Source of the DNA: Luidia sarsii
Taxonomy: Eukaryota; Echinodermata; Asteroidea; Paxillosida; Luidiidae
Length of the DNA stretch: 64,000 nucleotides
Direction: 5' to 3'
Assembly (NCBI GenBank): GCA_949987565.1
Contig: OX465114.1
Span: 2,082,501-2,146,500 of the forward strand
This document shows, in pieces, positions 48,240 through 57,882 of this stretch (its first letter is position 1; every line of letters begins with the position of its first letter). The position numbers and the translations under genes were made by a program. The notes below the pieces were generated by a model. The model did no database searches and was not told the origin of the DNA. It saw only the letters and a program-made list of their open reading frames with translations.

Positions 48240-48470
48240 TGACACCCCCACCACAGCAAAGACTAGTTGACTATTAGGGAAGGCCGCCATCTAAGGGCTT
48301 GATAGCTCAGATGGTAAGAGCATTGGTGTGCCAAAGACTAGTTGACCATTAGGGAGGGCCACCATCTAAGGGCTGGATAGCTCAGATGGTAAGAGCACTG
48401 GTGTGTAAAACCAGAGGTCTCGGGTTCAAGTCCAATCAAAATTGTCTTTGCCATTCTTCGAATAATTACA
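48240..48470 (+). repeat. tRNA-derived SINE, with a partial tandem copy of the head
   Basis: A box A half (GATAGCTCAGATGGTAAGAG) occurs twice, about 75 bp apart, in the same register as the 27-kb satellite. The second copy continues through an anticodon-like arm (CTGGT...ACCAG) to box B GGTTCAAGTCC and an AAAATTGTCTTTGCC tail. Confidence 0.8.
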
Positions 48471-48640
48471 GATATGTCATGATGTTCATCAGCACTGAGC
48501 ATGTCATGATGCTCAGCACTGAGCATTCAGTGTTTATCACGTCGAGCAAGGGCAAAAATGTCAAAAGGTTCCCAGTTTTTCCTTGCTTTCTTCATTGACA
48601 GATTCAAAAATGGTTGCAAACTCAATGAAAGGACCATTAT

Positions 48641-49093
48641 CACTATGAACATCTAAACCGTGAAAAAGGTGTGAAAATGTCATTTCGCCATGAAACTAAA
48701 AAATCACTGTGATTTCACGGTGCATTTTACATTGAATTCACCGTGAAAATAATTGCCTCAGGTCACTATAAAGACCGTGAAAAAAGCGTGAATATCTGGG
48801 GTGGCAAGCTCCAGCCTTGAGGGATGGTATAATTCAATTACCAGTAGGGACCATGGCACCAGCCCCCATAGAGGTACTGTATGGTGTCCTTGTAACTGTC
48901 ACTCCCAGATACTTCTAAATTGCCTCTAGCCATTTACCACCAGGAATGTGGCCTAGGAGACCACTGGTGAAAACACCGTGAAAATGACTTGGCTAACTGT
49001 GTGCCATGAAATAGGGGTGAAAACACGGTGAATTTTCTTTTCACGGCTAAATGACATTTTCACCCCATTTTCACGGTTTAGATGTTCATAGTG
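48641..49093. mobile_element. CACTA-like miniature inverted-repeat element, copy 2 (reverse orientation)
   Basis: Same family as 31769-32232, in the opposite orientation, 453 bp, with the same CACTATGAACATCTAAACC end. It is flanked by a different 3-bp repeat, TAT, as expected for an independent insertion. The centre is well conserved between copies, including the CCATTTACCACCAGGAATGT block. Confidence 0.78.
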
Positions 49094-49094
49094 T

Positions 49095-49210
49095 ATGCAA
49101 ATCTCACAAATTGATAGGACCTAAGATTTCGACAACTAAGCAGGGCATTTTTCTTCTGCTTTTGTAAAAGGTCCTGCTAGGATCAAAACGTCAGGTCTTT
49201 TAAACTGTTG
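49095..49210 (+). repeat. Family A repeat
   Basis: A degraded reverse half and then GGTCCTGCTAGGATCAAAAC. It abuts the right end of the CACTA-like element at 48641-49093. Confidence 0.6.
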
Positions 49211-49464
49211 AGGCGTCCATGCAGAGAGATAGGAAACAGGTGGTGCTTACTTGAAAGAGCAGAGTCAGCTGTTCAAAAGACGAGGAAGACAAAATGATGA
49301 GCGAAGAGCTTACTGCCAAGCATCTTCCTAGTAGTGATAGTTCAAAAGTACAGTTGCCATGACTGAAAGCTGAAGACAAAAATAACATGTGTAAATATGA
49401 GAACAGATTAAAGAGCATTACATACAATTTACACAAACCTCAAATATTTCTCTCCAAAGTTTCC

Positions 49465-49632
49465 AAAGAGGGCCTGACGTTTCTATCCTAGCGCAGGACC
49501 TTTCTCCAAGGCAAAGTAACTTTGCCTTGGAGAAAGGTCCTGCTAGGATCAAAACATCAGGTCCTCTAACTTTTGAGATTTATATATCGCAGGTCATTTT
49601 AGTCAGTGAGCAGTTTGCAACAGTTTTTGTAT
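49465..49632. repeat. Foldback repeat, family A
   Basis: Arms contain GGCCTGACGTTTCTATCCTA and TCCTGCTAGGATCAAAACAT around CAAAGTAACTTTG, followed by the family tail GTCAGTGAGCAGTTTGCAAC. Confidence 0.75.
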
Positions 49633-50279
49633 TAACTTCATGTTCAAATATTTCTGATAATTTTTAACAAGATGAATGAAACAGTAAATGTTACTCCAGT
49701 TTCAGTTAAAGGGTCTCTGCAATAAATATCAGTCAAGCTCATTTTCTGCTGTCATCTAGGGATCTGAAGTGTACAAACATATTGGCAAGCTTCTTTTTCT
49801 TAGTGGAGTCAGAAATTTGTTATCTTTTTTAGCTTTAAAAATATCCTTATAAAAATGTCAGGAACTCTTTTTAAAAAACATAAGAAAAACATTAACTTTC
49901 AAAATGCAAATTAATCCCTCTGGATTAGGTTTGATGAAAAAATCCTTCACTAAATTACCATGAAGTATACATTTGGGCAGTACATCAACAGGTTTAGGGA
50001 TAGGTCTGCAGGAAAACCCAGAAATTTTCAGAAACTTTTGTACACAACCAATAAGGTTTCTGTTGCATGATCCTGTGATGACATCATAAATTTGCCCATG
50101 AATATTAAATCATCATTAGCATAAAAACTAAACACCCCCAGAACGAGTGTGAAAATGAGTTTGATTGTTAGCCACATTGCAAAACACTTCTGCAGCATGG
50201 ACTTAAATGATTTAAATGTCTATTGCAGCAGCCCTTTAAACATAGCCCCCAAAAGGTCCAATATCTTGAGATTTATGTT

Positions 50280-50545
50280 TGATCCAAGCCAGTAGTGGGA
50301 ACTAACAATCACATTAAAAGTGTACCGTCAATGTTTAAAATGAGGCAGGTACAAAGGATTGGAGCAGTATCAGAAATGTAATGTTTGCCCTGTTTAAGTA
50401 AACCACAGCCCAAAAGCACAAATATCTTGATATTTTGATACACATGTAAAGGGGACCAAAATACGTCCAGTAAGAAAACATTTTCTGAAATACGGAGGAA
50501 ATTTATCAATAGCATTACGAAATTCATCTGTTTCAGTCACATTCA
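50280..50545 (+). repeat. Upstream part of the GPCR segmental duplication, left copy
   Basis: Diverged match to about 56165-56480: both run through the same series of short blocks (a 'gtgggaactaa' block, 'cagaaatg', 'cacagccc', 'aatttatcaa' or similar). This puts the original duplication unit upstream of the receptor CDS. Later insertions in the left copy (foldbacks at 51.4-52.15 kb and a SINE at 53.05 kb) explain the longer distance to its CDS. Confidence 0.45.
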
Positions 50546-50775
50546 GTCATACGGTACACACTTACTCATTTTTGTATCCTTGAAGAGAGACATTTCTTTG
50601 TTCTCATGTACAACTATACAATCGTGGTTGAATCAATGTTTTATAAATGCTCCCCATTTCAACCACATTCAATTTCCTGGGTACAAATCCAGATATCCCT
50701 TATATATAACACTTCAATACGGGACAGATCCTTACCAATCTAAAATGTTTGAGTTTTTGAGTTATTTGAAAACCT

Positions 50776-51045
50776 TGTGGAGACCTATACACTTTTACAA
50801 TTTCCCTGTGGAGACCAATTCAACCTGGTCTCCACAAGGCACTATAGATTCACGCCCAATTAACAGCCAAAGCCTGACCTTCCTCAATCCTCCACAATCC
50901 TCCGGGTTGAGTTGGAGGATTGTGGAGGATTGAGGAAGGTTGTCATAATTACACCGGTGGACTGTAGAGGACTGTGGAGGATTGAGGAAGGTTGTAAAAT
51001 TTACACTGCGGGAGGATTGTGAAGGATTGAGGAGTGTTCAGAGTA
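50776..51045. repeat. Cluster of CTCCACAAT inverted and direct repeats
   Basis: An inverted pair CTTGTGGAGACC / GGTCTCCACAAG (about 50774-50838), then a hairpin around 50880-50940 with CCTCAATCCTCCACAATCCT. The GGATTGAGGA block then recurs twice more to 51045 as direct repeats. Confidence 0.65.
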
Positions 51046-51418
51046 AAGTTTTGGTAAACAGTAGTGGGGGTTAGGGTTAATAGAGCCCTTGTGCAGTGTA
51101 TACTCTGCCAAACTTTGCTCCAATCATTTCTGATAAAACAAGACCATACCCTGATGAATAGAGGAGATAGAAAGACAAGCTCAATAGCTACACAGACTGA
51201 TATGAATGGCAATGATTCCCCCTGAACAATACAAATGGGAACTAACATGAGGTCTACCAAGTCTTGAACGCACAAGGGCCTGATATTTCACAGAGTTGCT
51301 ACAACACCAAAAAATCTGCTTTCAGAACTCAAAGTTATCAATCATAGGATCAGCTTTCAAAAGCAAAAGGTCTGTGTCCTGTTGAGTAAAGAATGATAGT
51401 TGAGTACTGGTGACAAGC

Positions 51419-51638
51419 AATTGACCGATTGCACGACCAATCTTTACATGCCATCACGTGACTTATAATGGGTATTATTTCATCTCATTTGGTGCAGAAC
51501 AGAAATGGAAATGAGCAAAGAAGACAATCAAATTTTCCACATTCTTCTTTGTACATTTCCATCGCTGCTCTGTGCAAAAATACCCACTCTAAGTCACGTG
51601 ATGGCATGTAAATAGTGGTCCCACAATCGGTCTATTGA
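51419..51638. mobile_element. Foldback miniature element
   Basis: Arms of about 90 bp share CCGATTG and TTTACATGCCATCACGTGAC in opposite orientation. The middle includes an inverted GGAAATG pair. No coding sequence. Confidence 0.6.
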
Positions 51639-51771
51639 CATTACATTATTATGTGACTTTTAATCCTGTGTGCATAATGTTCATGTTTTAACAGCAGACT
51701 TTCATGCTGAAGCAGTTCTGTGAAATTGGTCCAGATGATTTGAGAGTCACAAATTGGCCAATAACTCTGGA

Positions 51772-52149
51772 CCATAGAGCTCTATAAATAAACTAGTGTG
51801 CCGACATGGACGCGCATCCGCCATTACCAAAGAGGTCAACTTCAGCTCGAAGTGCTTAGATGTCAGTAGCAATCGCGCGTAATATGAATGGGGAAAGGTA
51901 TAGCCGAAAGGTTGTGAATGCGGAAACTAAAATGTTATAGAAATGGTTTTTAGTGATGAAAGGAAAGGCCATCAATACCTCAAGAGATTGGCAAATTTTA
52001 ATATCCTACTTTCTTTTGTAAAAATTGGGATTAGTTTGCCCCATAGAGATCCATGCATTTGCACCTCTTTGGTAATGTTGTCGCAGTCCCCTTGTCGGCA
52101 CGCGTCACACGATGAGTGCGCACTCTAGTTTATTTATAGAGCTCTATGG
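51772..52149. mobile_element. Miniature element with CCATAGAGCTCTATAAATAA ends
   Basis: Inverted ends of 27 bp (CCATAGAGCTCTATAAATAA and on to ACTAG), followed by a second inverted block ATTACCAAAGAGGT 60-80 bp further in. It is 378 bp with no transposase. The terminal ATAGAGCTCTAT is itself a palindrome. Confidence 0.65.
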
Positions 52150-52154
52150 GTTTA

Positions 52155-52262
52155 CCCTATAAGCACTGAGTGCTCAGTTTGCCCGATTGCCTGCTAAAAA
52201 AAAACCAAAATCCAGGCAGCTCGGGTGGGATTCGAACCCGCGACTCCTGCTCAACTGCGTGC
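52155..52262 (-). repeat. Truncated copy of the tRNA-like repeat
   Basis: Carries the AGCACTGAGTGCTC flank and then the acceptor and T-arm half of the 5281-5351 unit, with box B intact. It breaks off before the anticodon arm, so it cannot be a tRNA. Confidence 0.6.
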
Positions 52263-53044
52263 ATTGCTCTATGCTCTGGACAGATGTATTTATGCTGTGA
52301 CATATCTTCCAAGCAGGATTTCTGCACTGTAAATGTATCCCAGACAGACTGATCTTGTATAAAATAGTATGCATAGTATATTGCCATCCTATCTTAAAGG
52401 AAATAAGGAATACTTCTGATAAAAAAGAGGAATCATACAGCAAACTACATATCAATGCATTTGTATTTCTAAGCCAAAATTCTGCATTTGTTGTCAAGAG
52501 CTTGAAAAAAATTGATGAATCTTAAAAAAAATAAATGAGGAATGATTCCTCCAAAATAGGAATGGTTGGCAGCTACGGTATGTATCATGTCATAGGTTTT
52601 TTTAAGTGAGTGCAGCTCAACAAGAACTATTACCAATCCAATTTTGATTAATTGTTTGCTTACTGTTTCCCCTCCCCCCCCCCCCCCGGGCCACATGAAC
52701 TGAACTTTAGTGACTCATCCTTGGAGGGATGCATTGAAGGACAGTATGTAATTAAGGATCAGATGGGGAATTATATGGACGGGTAATGGAGCAATCAGTC
52801 ATCTAAAAGCAACTAATTTTCGGCATAAACTAAAATAACGATCATTATGATCCGCATAAGCTACATACAACTATTCAAAGTCCATTCCAATCCACTCTGC
52901 ATACAGGCAATGGCATATTTAAGTGCATGATTTAAGTGTGACTTGCTCACTCCATGCACTTAGTGTCATACATAACCAATGAGTTATGAATATGTAGAGG
53001 ACATTTCAACAGACGATCTTGGTTTTATCTTTTAACTATCAAAT

Positions 53045-53195
53045 TAATTGCTTCTGACTGGTGCCCCCACCCCAGCAAAGACTATTTGCGAAGGCCACCA
53101 ACGAAGGACTGGATAGCTCATCATCAGATGGAACGCCAAACCAGAGGTCTCAGGATCACGTCTCAGTCCAGTCATAGCTTTCTTTGCCATTTTTC
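53045..53195 (+). repeat. tRNA-derived SINE, degraded
   Basis: CTGGATAGCTCATCATCAGA, ACCAGAGGTCTCAGGATCAC, then CAGTCCAGTCATAGCTTTCT. It ends just upstream of GPCR copy 1. Confidence 0.7.
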
Positions 53196-53284
53196 CAAAG
53201 TTGTTTGAAAAAAGCTCCAGGTCTCATTTTCCTGTTAAGCAGGATATTCATCTTTCCCCTTCCCAATTTACCAAAAGAAGAAGA

Positions 53285-54241
53285 ATGAATTCTACCTTGG
53301 TGAATCTGACGACCGATGTGCCAATGTCCTTGGCAGAGAGGAAGGAGCCAGCTTGGTTCACAATGTTCTCCAATGGTCTACTGGCCTTGGACATTGTGCT
53401 CATACTGTCCCTGAACTCAATGGGTCTCTACATTCTCCATCGCTTTGACAAGATCCAAGAGACGACCAAGGTGTTCATGGCATCTCTGACTGTGGCCGAT
53501 ATCAACATCGCTTTGTTCTGCGCAGCACCGGTGCTCATGGAGATCATAGCGGGCGCCTGGGTCCTTGGGGAGGTGCCTTGCCTGCTGTGGGGCATCATGT
53601 ACCCCGCCTTCTTACAGCTCAGCATCTTCTCTCTGACTCTGCTCTCCATCGATCGCTTCATAGCCATTGTCTACTCCCTGCGCTACAATGACCTGGTGAC
53701 ACCGACAAGATGTCGGCGAGTCGTGGCTGTGGTTTGGGTAGCTTCTTTAACAGAGGCTGTAATCCTATTTGGTGTGGTCACTCGCTGTACTGTGAATGAA
53801 GCCACGGAGTATAGGTGTGATTACAACATGGTGAGTGTTTACCAATTCTCATCAATGACTAAAGTGGTGTTTTCGCAGCTCTTCATACTGACACTGTATC
53901 TGTACATCCTTCACGTGGCCCGCGACCAGGCCAGACGTATAGCAGCTCACCTTGGTAGTGTGAGCGGTGGTAACCAAGCAGCACCAGTTCGTGTCAGCAC
54001 CAAGTCAGCCACCACTGTGATCATCATCACAGGCTCAGTCATCGTATGCTGGAGTCCTAGCATCATCATGATCTTTGTGAATAATAACTCCATCCCCTAT
54101 CACTACAGCTGGAACACAATGGCCAAGGTCGTCTTCTTCTGCAACAGTTGGATCAATGTGGCCATTTATTACCTTAGGAATGCTGAGCTTCGGGCGTCTG
54201 TGTATGGATGGGCTGCATCCATGTGTTGCCACAGAAACTGA
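53285..54241 (+). CDS. Class A (rhodopsin-like) GPCR, copy 1
   Basis: An intronless 318-residue seven-helix receptor. Visible features: N-glycosylation sites at Asn2 and Asn7; the helix 2 aspartate at 72; Cys99 at the top of helix 3 and Cys178 in the second extracellular loop as a likely disulfide; D-R-F at 123-125 at the end of helix 3; helix 4 Trp151; C-W-S-P at 255-258 in helix 6; and N-V-A-I-Y at 291-295 in helix 7. The last replaces the NPxxY proline with valine. Helix 5 lacks the usual proline, and N-S-W at 287-289 followed by L-R-N-A-E-L-R resembles the adenosine/cannabinoid/melanocortin/S1P group. Ligand unknown. An in-frame ATG at 53201 would add 28 residues, but copy 2 lacks that extension and conservation begins at the 53285 ATG, so I chose that. 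The short C-terminus has a Cys-Cys pair suitable for palmitoylation. Confidence 0.93.
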   Translation: MNSTLVNLTTDVPMSLAERKEPAWFTMFSNGLLALDIVLILSLNSMGLYILHRFDKIQETTKVFMASLTVADINIALFCAAPVLMEIIAGAWVLGEVPCLLWGIMYPAFLQLSIFSLTLLSIDRFIAIVYSLRYNDLVTPTRCRRVVAVVWVASLTEAVILFGVVTRCTVNEATEYRCDYNMVSVYQFSSMTKVVFSQLFILTLYLYILHVARDQARRIAAHLGSVSGGNQAAPVRVSTKSATTVIIITGSVIVCWSPSIIMIFVNNNSIPYHYSWNTMAKVVFFCNSWINVAIYYLRNAELRASVYGWAASMCCHRN

Positions 54242-54850
54242 TCCATATCTGGTGAAGATGGCATCATCCTGAAGAGACAAACACAAATCATAAAAATGTA
54301 CATTCTATAACTCTGAAAACAAATGATTTGGAGTCTAATCTGTGTTGAGTTACATTGTACATTTAGGAAAAGTTTGGAGTCACTGTAAATAGGAGTCTTT
54401 CTTCAAAATGCACCAAAATCGCCCTGGCCAGTTGGTATGTTGCTTTACATTTTACTTTAGAAAATGCCAAGTCTGTTTTTCTTCACTAAAAGTTTCATTG
54501 ACTTGTGGCTACATGTATGTTATTATGCACCAAACTTTGTTGGCATAGTTCAGACCCTCACCTGATGGGATATCTAATTGTGGCTGTTGCAAAAACAGCT
54601 ACACAGTCATCCTAAGGTCCAACCCTAACCCCACTCATTGGTTGGCATTAGAATCCAGGCATGTACAGTTAAGTGTACAAATCCAAGTTTGGCAACTTTT
54701 GAAGGATCTGTGGTAATTGTGTTCCATTCTTTTAAACCGCTATCATAAATTGTGGCACATTCTGTACAGTATGTGAACGTTGATCTTCTCGTGAAAATGA
54801 AATACTAAGCCTGAATACAATACAATTGTGTTTCAAACTGCTACATGTAG
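54242..54850 (+). other. 3' flank of GPCR copy 1, duplicated with copy 2
   Basis: Matches 57883-58413. Identity is high for about 270 bp after the stop (to about 54511 and 58150), then falls, with only scattered matching blocks further on. The first part probably is 3' UTR. No canonical AATAAA was seen close to either stop codon. Confidence 0.6.
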
Positions 54851-55256
54851 TAAGTCTCCCCCCTTTGGCACAAGTTTTGGAAAGCTGGCGAGACGCACAC
54901 GATATGTAAGAAGGCAAGGCAGAAAGATAAATTTTGTCTGGTTTTTTATATGAAAAGTGAATTTTGATTTTCAATTTATTTCCTTGACCCACCCACCCAG
55001 TATTTTGAAAAGAAGTCCAATTTTAAAAACATTGAAGATTTTGAGTGGCCCTAAATTCAGCCTACAGAAAGTAATTGATTTTCATTTATTTTTTAATTAT
55101 TTGGGAAATGTTGGTTATTTATTGGTTGGGTATTTTACATGTGAAAAGAAAATCAATGCTGTTATTAAAATCAGACTTGAGGGTGTAACATTCTTTTAAA
55201 GTGCATCTCATAAAGCACTTAGTATAAAAATGGAAATAATTGAACTAAACAAAATT

Positions 55257-55395
55257 GGCAAAGAAAGCTTTGACTGGACCGGGACTTGAGCCCAAGGGCT
55301 GAGACCTCTGGACAAACGTACCAGTGCTCTGGTACGTTAGTCCAAAGGTCTCTGGTTCAGGTCCCAGTCCAGTCAAAGCTTTCTTCGCCAATTTT
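55257..55395. repeat. Inverted dimer of the SINE box-B half
   Basis: The left half (GGCAAAGAAAGCTTTGACTG) and the right half (CAGTCAAAGCTTTCTTCGCC) are inverted and meet at ACGTACCAGTGCTCTGGTACGT. Both contain the T-arm half of the SINE, and neither has box A. Confidence 0.8.
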
Positions 55396-55464
55396 TCAAA
55401 TTGTTCAAATGGTTCCCAGCCAGTTTTTCTTTTGTTTGTTTGAAGAAAAAAAATCCTAAAAAGA

Positions 55465-55582
55465 AAAGTCACTTTGCCTTTGAAATGGTTCTGCTAGGAT
55501 CAAAATGTCAGGCCCTCTAACTTTTGAGATTGATGTATTGCAGGTCATTTTAGTCAGTGAGAAGTTTGCAACAGTTTTTGTG
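55465..55582 (+). repeat. Family A repeat, single arm with tail
   Basis: TTCTGCTAGGATCAAAATGT core, then the TTTTAGTCAGTGAGAAGTTT tail. It follows directly on the inverted SINE at 55257-55395. Confidence 0.65.
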
Positions 55583-55799
55583 CATTGTATTTTCTTCCAA
55601 AAGAATACTGAAAAAATTGATTTAAATCAGTGATTTAAAAAATAATAAAGTGATTTAAATCGCAATTTAAATTGTGGTGATTTTAATCATTATGTTTATA
55701 TCAAACAACCCTGTCAATAATCAAATATGCAGTGTTATAATTAAGGAAGTGGACACTTTCACAGATGTTCTGGGATTTATCTTTTAACCTATCAAATCA

Positions 55800-55965
55800 T
55801 GATCAAATGCTACTGACTGGCGCCCCCATCCCGGCAAAGACTACCTGATCATTTGGCCAGGGAAGGCCACCATCTAAGGGCTGAATAGCTCAGATGGTAC
55901 AAGCACTTGTATGCAAAACCAGAGGTCTGAGGATCAAGTTTCAGTCCAGTCAATGTTTTCTTTGT
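55800..55965 (+). repeat. tRNA-derived SINE
   Basis: CTGACTGGCGCCCCCATCCC leader, AATAGCTCAGATGGTACAAG box A half, ACCAGAGGTCTGAGGATCAA, and a TCAATGTTTTCTTTG tail. Box B is mutated. Confidence 0.75.
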
Positions 55966-56164
55966 TATTTTTCAAACATTGCTTAAATAAAGTTCCCAGT
56001 CAGTTTTTCTTTCATTTGTTTGAATATCAAATTAAATTCTTTTCCATTTGATGGTATGAAGTAGGGATGAAGGTGGATTCTCCAAGGGTAAAGGGGATTA
56101 AACAGAATGGATCTTGGGCCAAGAAAATGAAGTTGAATCAGACTTCAATCTTGGATTCATGCAA

Positions 56165-56480
56165 TCTAATGCCAGTGGGAACTAAACACTCACTGGTGTT
56201 AATCCGAAGGGTTGACAATCACATTACAAGTCTAATATCATGTACTAGTACTGTAGGCGTACAAACATTTTGCAGTCTCAGAAATGCAGTATAACACTTG
56301 TTTGAGGTAATCACAGCCCTAAAAGCCCAGATAAGAGTCTTGAAATTCTGATAAATACAAGTGGACCCACAACATACCCAGCAAGAATGTCTGGAATTGA
56401 ATTTCAGTTCATTCTGAGGAAAATGATCAAGAATGAGTACACTTGTGTTAGATGAAATGCAAGCTAGCAATGGGAATGAC
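56165..56480 (+). repeat. Upstream part of the GPCR segmental duplication, right copy
   Basis: Counterpart of 50280-50545, with many substitutions and small indels. It lies about 450 bp before the copy 2 start codon. Confidence 0.45.
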
Positions 56481-56925
56481 CTTTTCCTGTAATTCAGTCA
56501 CACGTATATTAATTAGTAGCCTTCAAAAGACCCTCTATACAGTGTATGCATTACCAAAGGTAGACCTTTGCTCCCGTCAACCACGAACTTACTGCATACT
56601 GTACTCTGATGTACAATAAACGAGATGCATCACTGACTCTTATGAGTGGGGTAATGAACCATGAAAGGGAAGCGGTAGCTGTTGCCACAGTTACCCTTTT
56701 TAATGATACTATATAGTAGCCTACGTGATGTGGACACCAACAAGGGAACACAAAATCATGAATGACAATGTCAAGGTTGTGTAACTTCTATTTAGTGGTA
56801 TAATGAAGTAGAGGCATTGAAGTGTCAGTCTGTATTGGAGACACCGAACCTGACAGCAGCTTTGGAAAAGCACTGAGTAGCATATATCCATCTTTCCCCT
56901 TCCCAATTTACACACAAAAAGAAGA

Positions 56926-57882
56926 ATGAATTCTACCTTGGTGAATCTGACGACCGATGTGCCAATGTCCTTGGCAGAGAGGAAGGAGCCAGCTTGGTTC
57001 ACAATGTTCTCCAATGGCCTACTGGCCTTGGACATTGTGCTCATCCTGTCCCTGAACTCAATGGGTCTCTACATTCTCCATCGCTTTGACAAGATCCAAG
57101 AGACGACCAAGGTGTTCATGGCATCTCTGACTGTGGCCGATATCAACATCGGTTTGTTCTGCGCAGCACCGGTGCTCATGGAGATCATAGCGGGCGCCTG
57201 GGTCCTTGGGGAGGTGACTTGCCTGCTGTGGGGCATCATGTACCCCGCCTTCTTACAGCTCAGCATCTTCTCTCTGACTCTGCTCTCCGTCGATCGCTTC
57301 ATAGCCATTGTCTACTCCCTGCGCTACAATGACCTGGTGACACCGACAAGATGTCGGCGAGTCGTGGCTGTGGTTTGGGTGGCTTCTTTAACAGAGGCTG
57401 TAATCCTATTTGGTGTGGTCACTCGCTGTACTGTCAATGAAGCCACGGAGTACAGGTGTGACTACAACATGGTGAGTGTTTACCAATTCTCATCAATGAC
57501 TAAAGTGGTGTTTTCGCAGCTCTTCATACTGACACTGTATCTGTACATCCTTCACGTGGCCCGCGACCAGGCCAGACGTATCGCAGCTCACCATGGTAGT
57601 GTGAGCGGTGGTAACCAAGCAGCACCAGTTCGTGTCAGCACCAAGTCAGCCACCACTGTGATCATCATCACAGGCTCAATCATCGTATGCTGGAGTCCTA
57701 GCATCATCCTGATCTTTGTGAATAATAACTCCATCCCCTATCACTACAGCTGGAACACAATGGCCAAGGTCGTCTTCTTCTGCAACAGTTGGATCAATGT
57801 GGCCATTTATTACCTTAGGAATGCTGAGCTTCGGGCGTCTGTGTATGGATGGGCTGCATCCATGTGTTGCCACAGAAACTGA
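56926..57882 (+). CDS. Class A (rhodopsin-like) GPCR, copy 2
   Basis: Second copy of the receptor 3.6 kb downstream, same strand and same length. I count six residue changes against copy 1: Ala76Gly in helix 2, Pro98Thr next to the helix 3 cysteine, Ile122Val beside the DRF motif, Leu223His in intracellular loop 3, Val252Ile and Met262Leu in helix 6. About 13 of 957 bases differ. All signature residues, including the unusual valine in the NPxxY position, are shared. The 5' leader shares about 20 bases upstream of the ATG with copy 1, then differs. The 3' flank stays similar for about 270 bp and then diverges. Both copies are intact, so both may be functional. Confidence 0.93.
   Translation: MNSTLVNLTTDVPMSLAERKEPAWFTMFSNGLLALDIVLILSLNSMGLYILHRFDKIQETTKVFMASLTVADINIGLFCAAPVLMEIIAGAWVLGEVTCLLWGIMYPAFLQLSIFSLTLLSVDRFIAIVYSLRYNDLVTPTRCRRVVAVVWVASLTEAVILFGVVTRCTVNEATEYRCDYNMVSVYQFSSMTKVVFSQLFILTLYLYILHVARDQARRIAAHHGSVSGGNQAAPVRVSTKSATTVIIITGSIIVCWSPSIILIFVNNNSIPYHYSWNTMAKVVFFCNSWINVAIYYLRNAELRASVYGWAASMCCHRN

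Noticed and set aside
48360..48440. Functional tRNA at the SINE heads
   Set aside because: The acceptor stem does not close, flanking SINE body and tail are present, and many diverged copies exist.
53201..53284. 28-residue N-terminal extension of GPCR copy 1
   Set aside because: Not present in copy 2, and sequence conservation begins only just upstream of the ATG at 53285.
53428..54286. Minus-strand frames opposite the GPCR genes
   Set aside because: Shadows of the conserved coding strand; they recur opposite copy 2 for the same reason.
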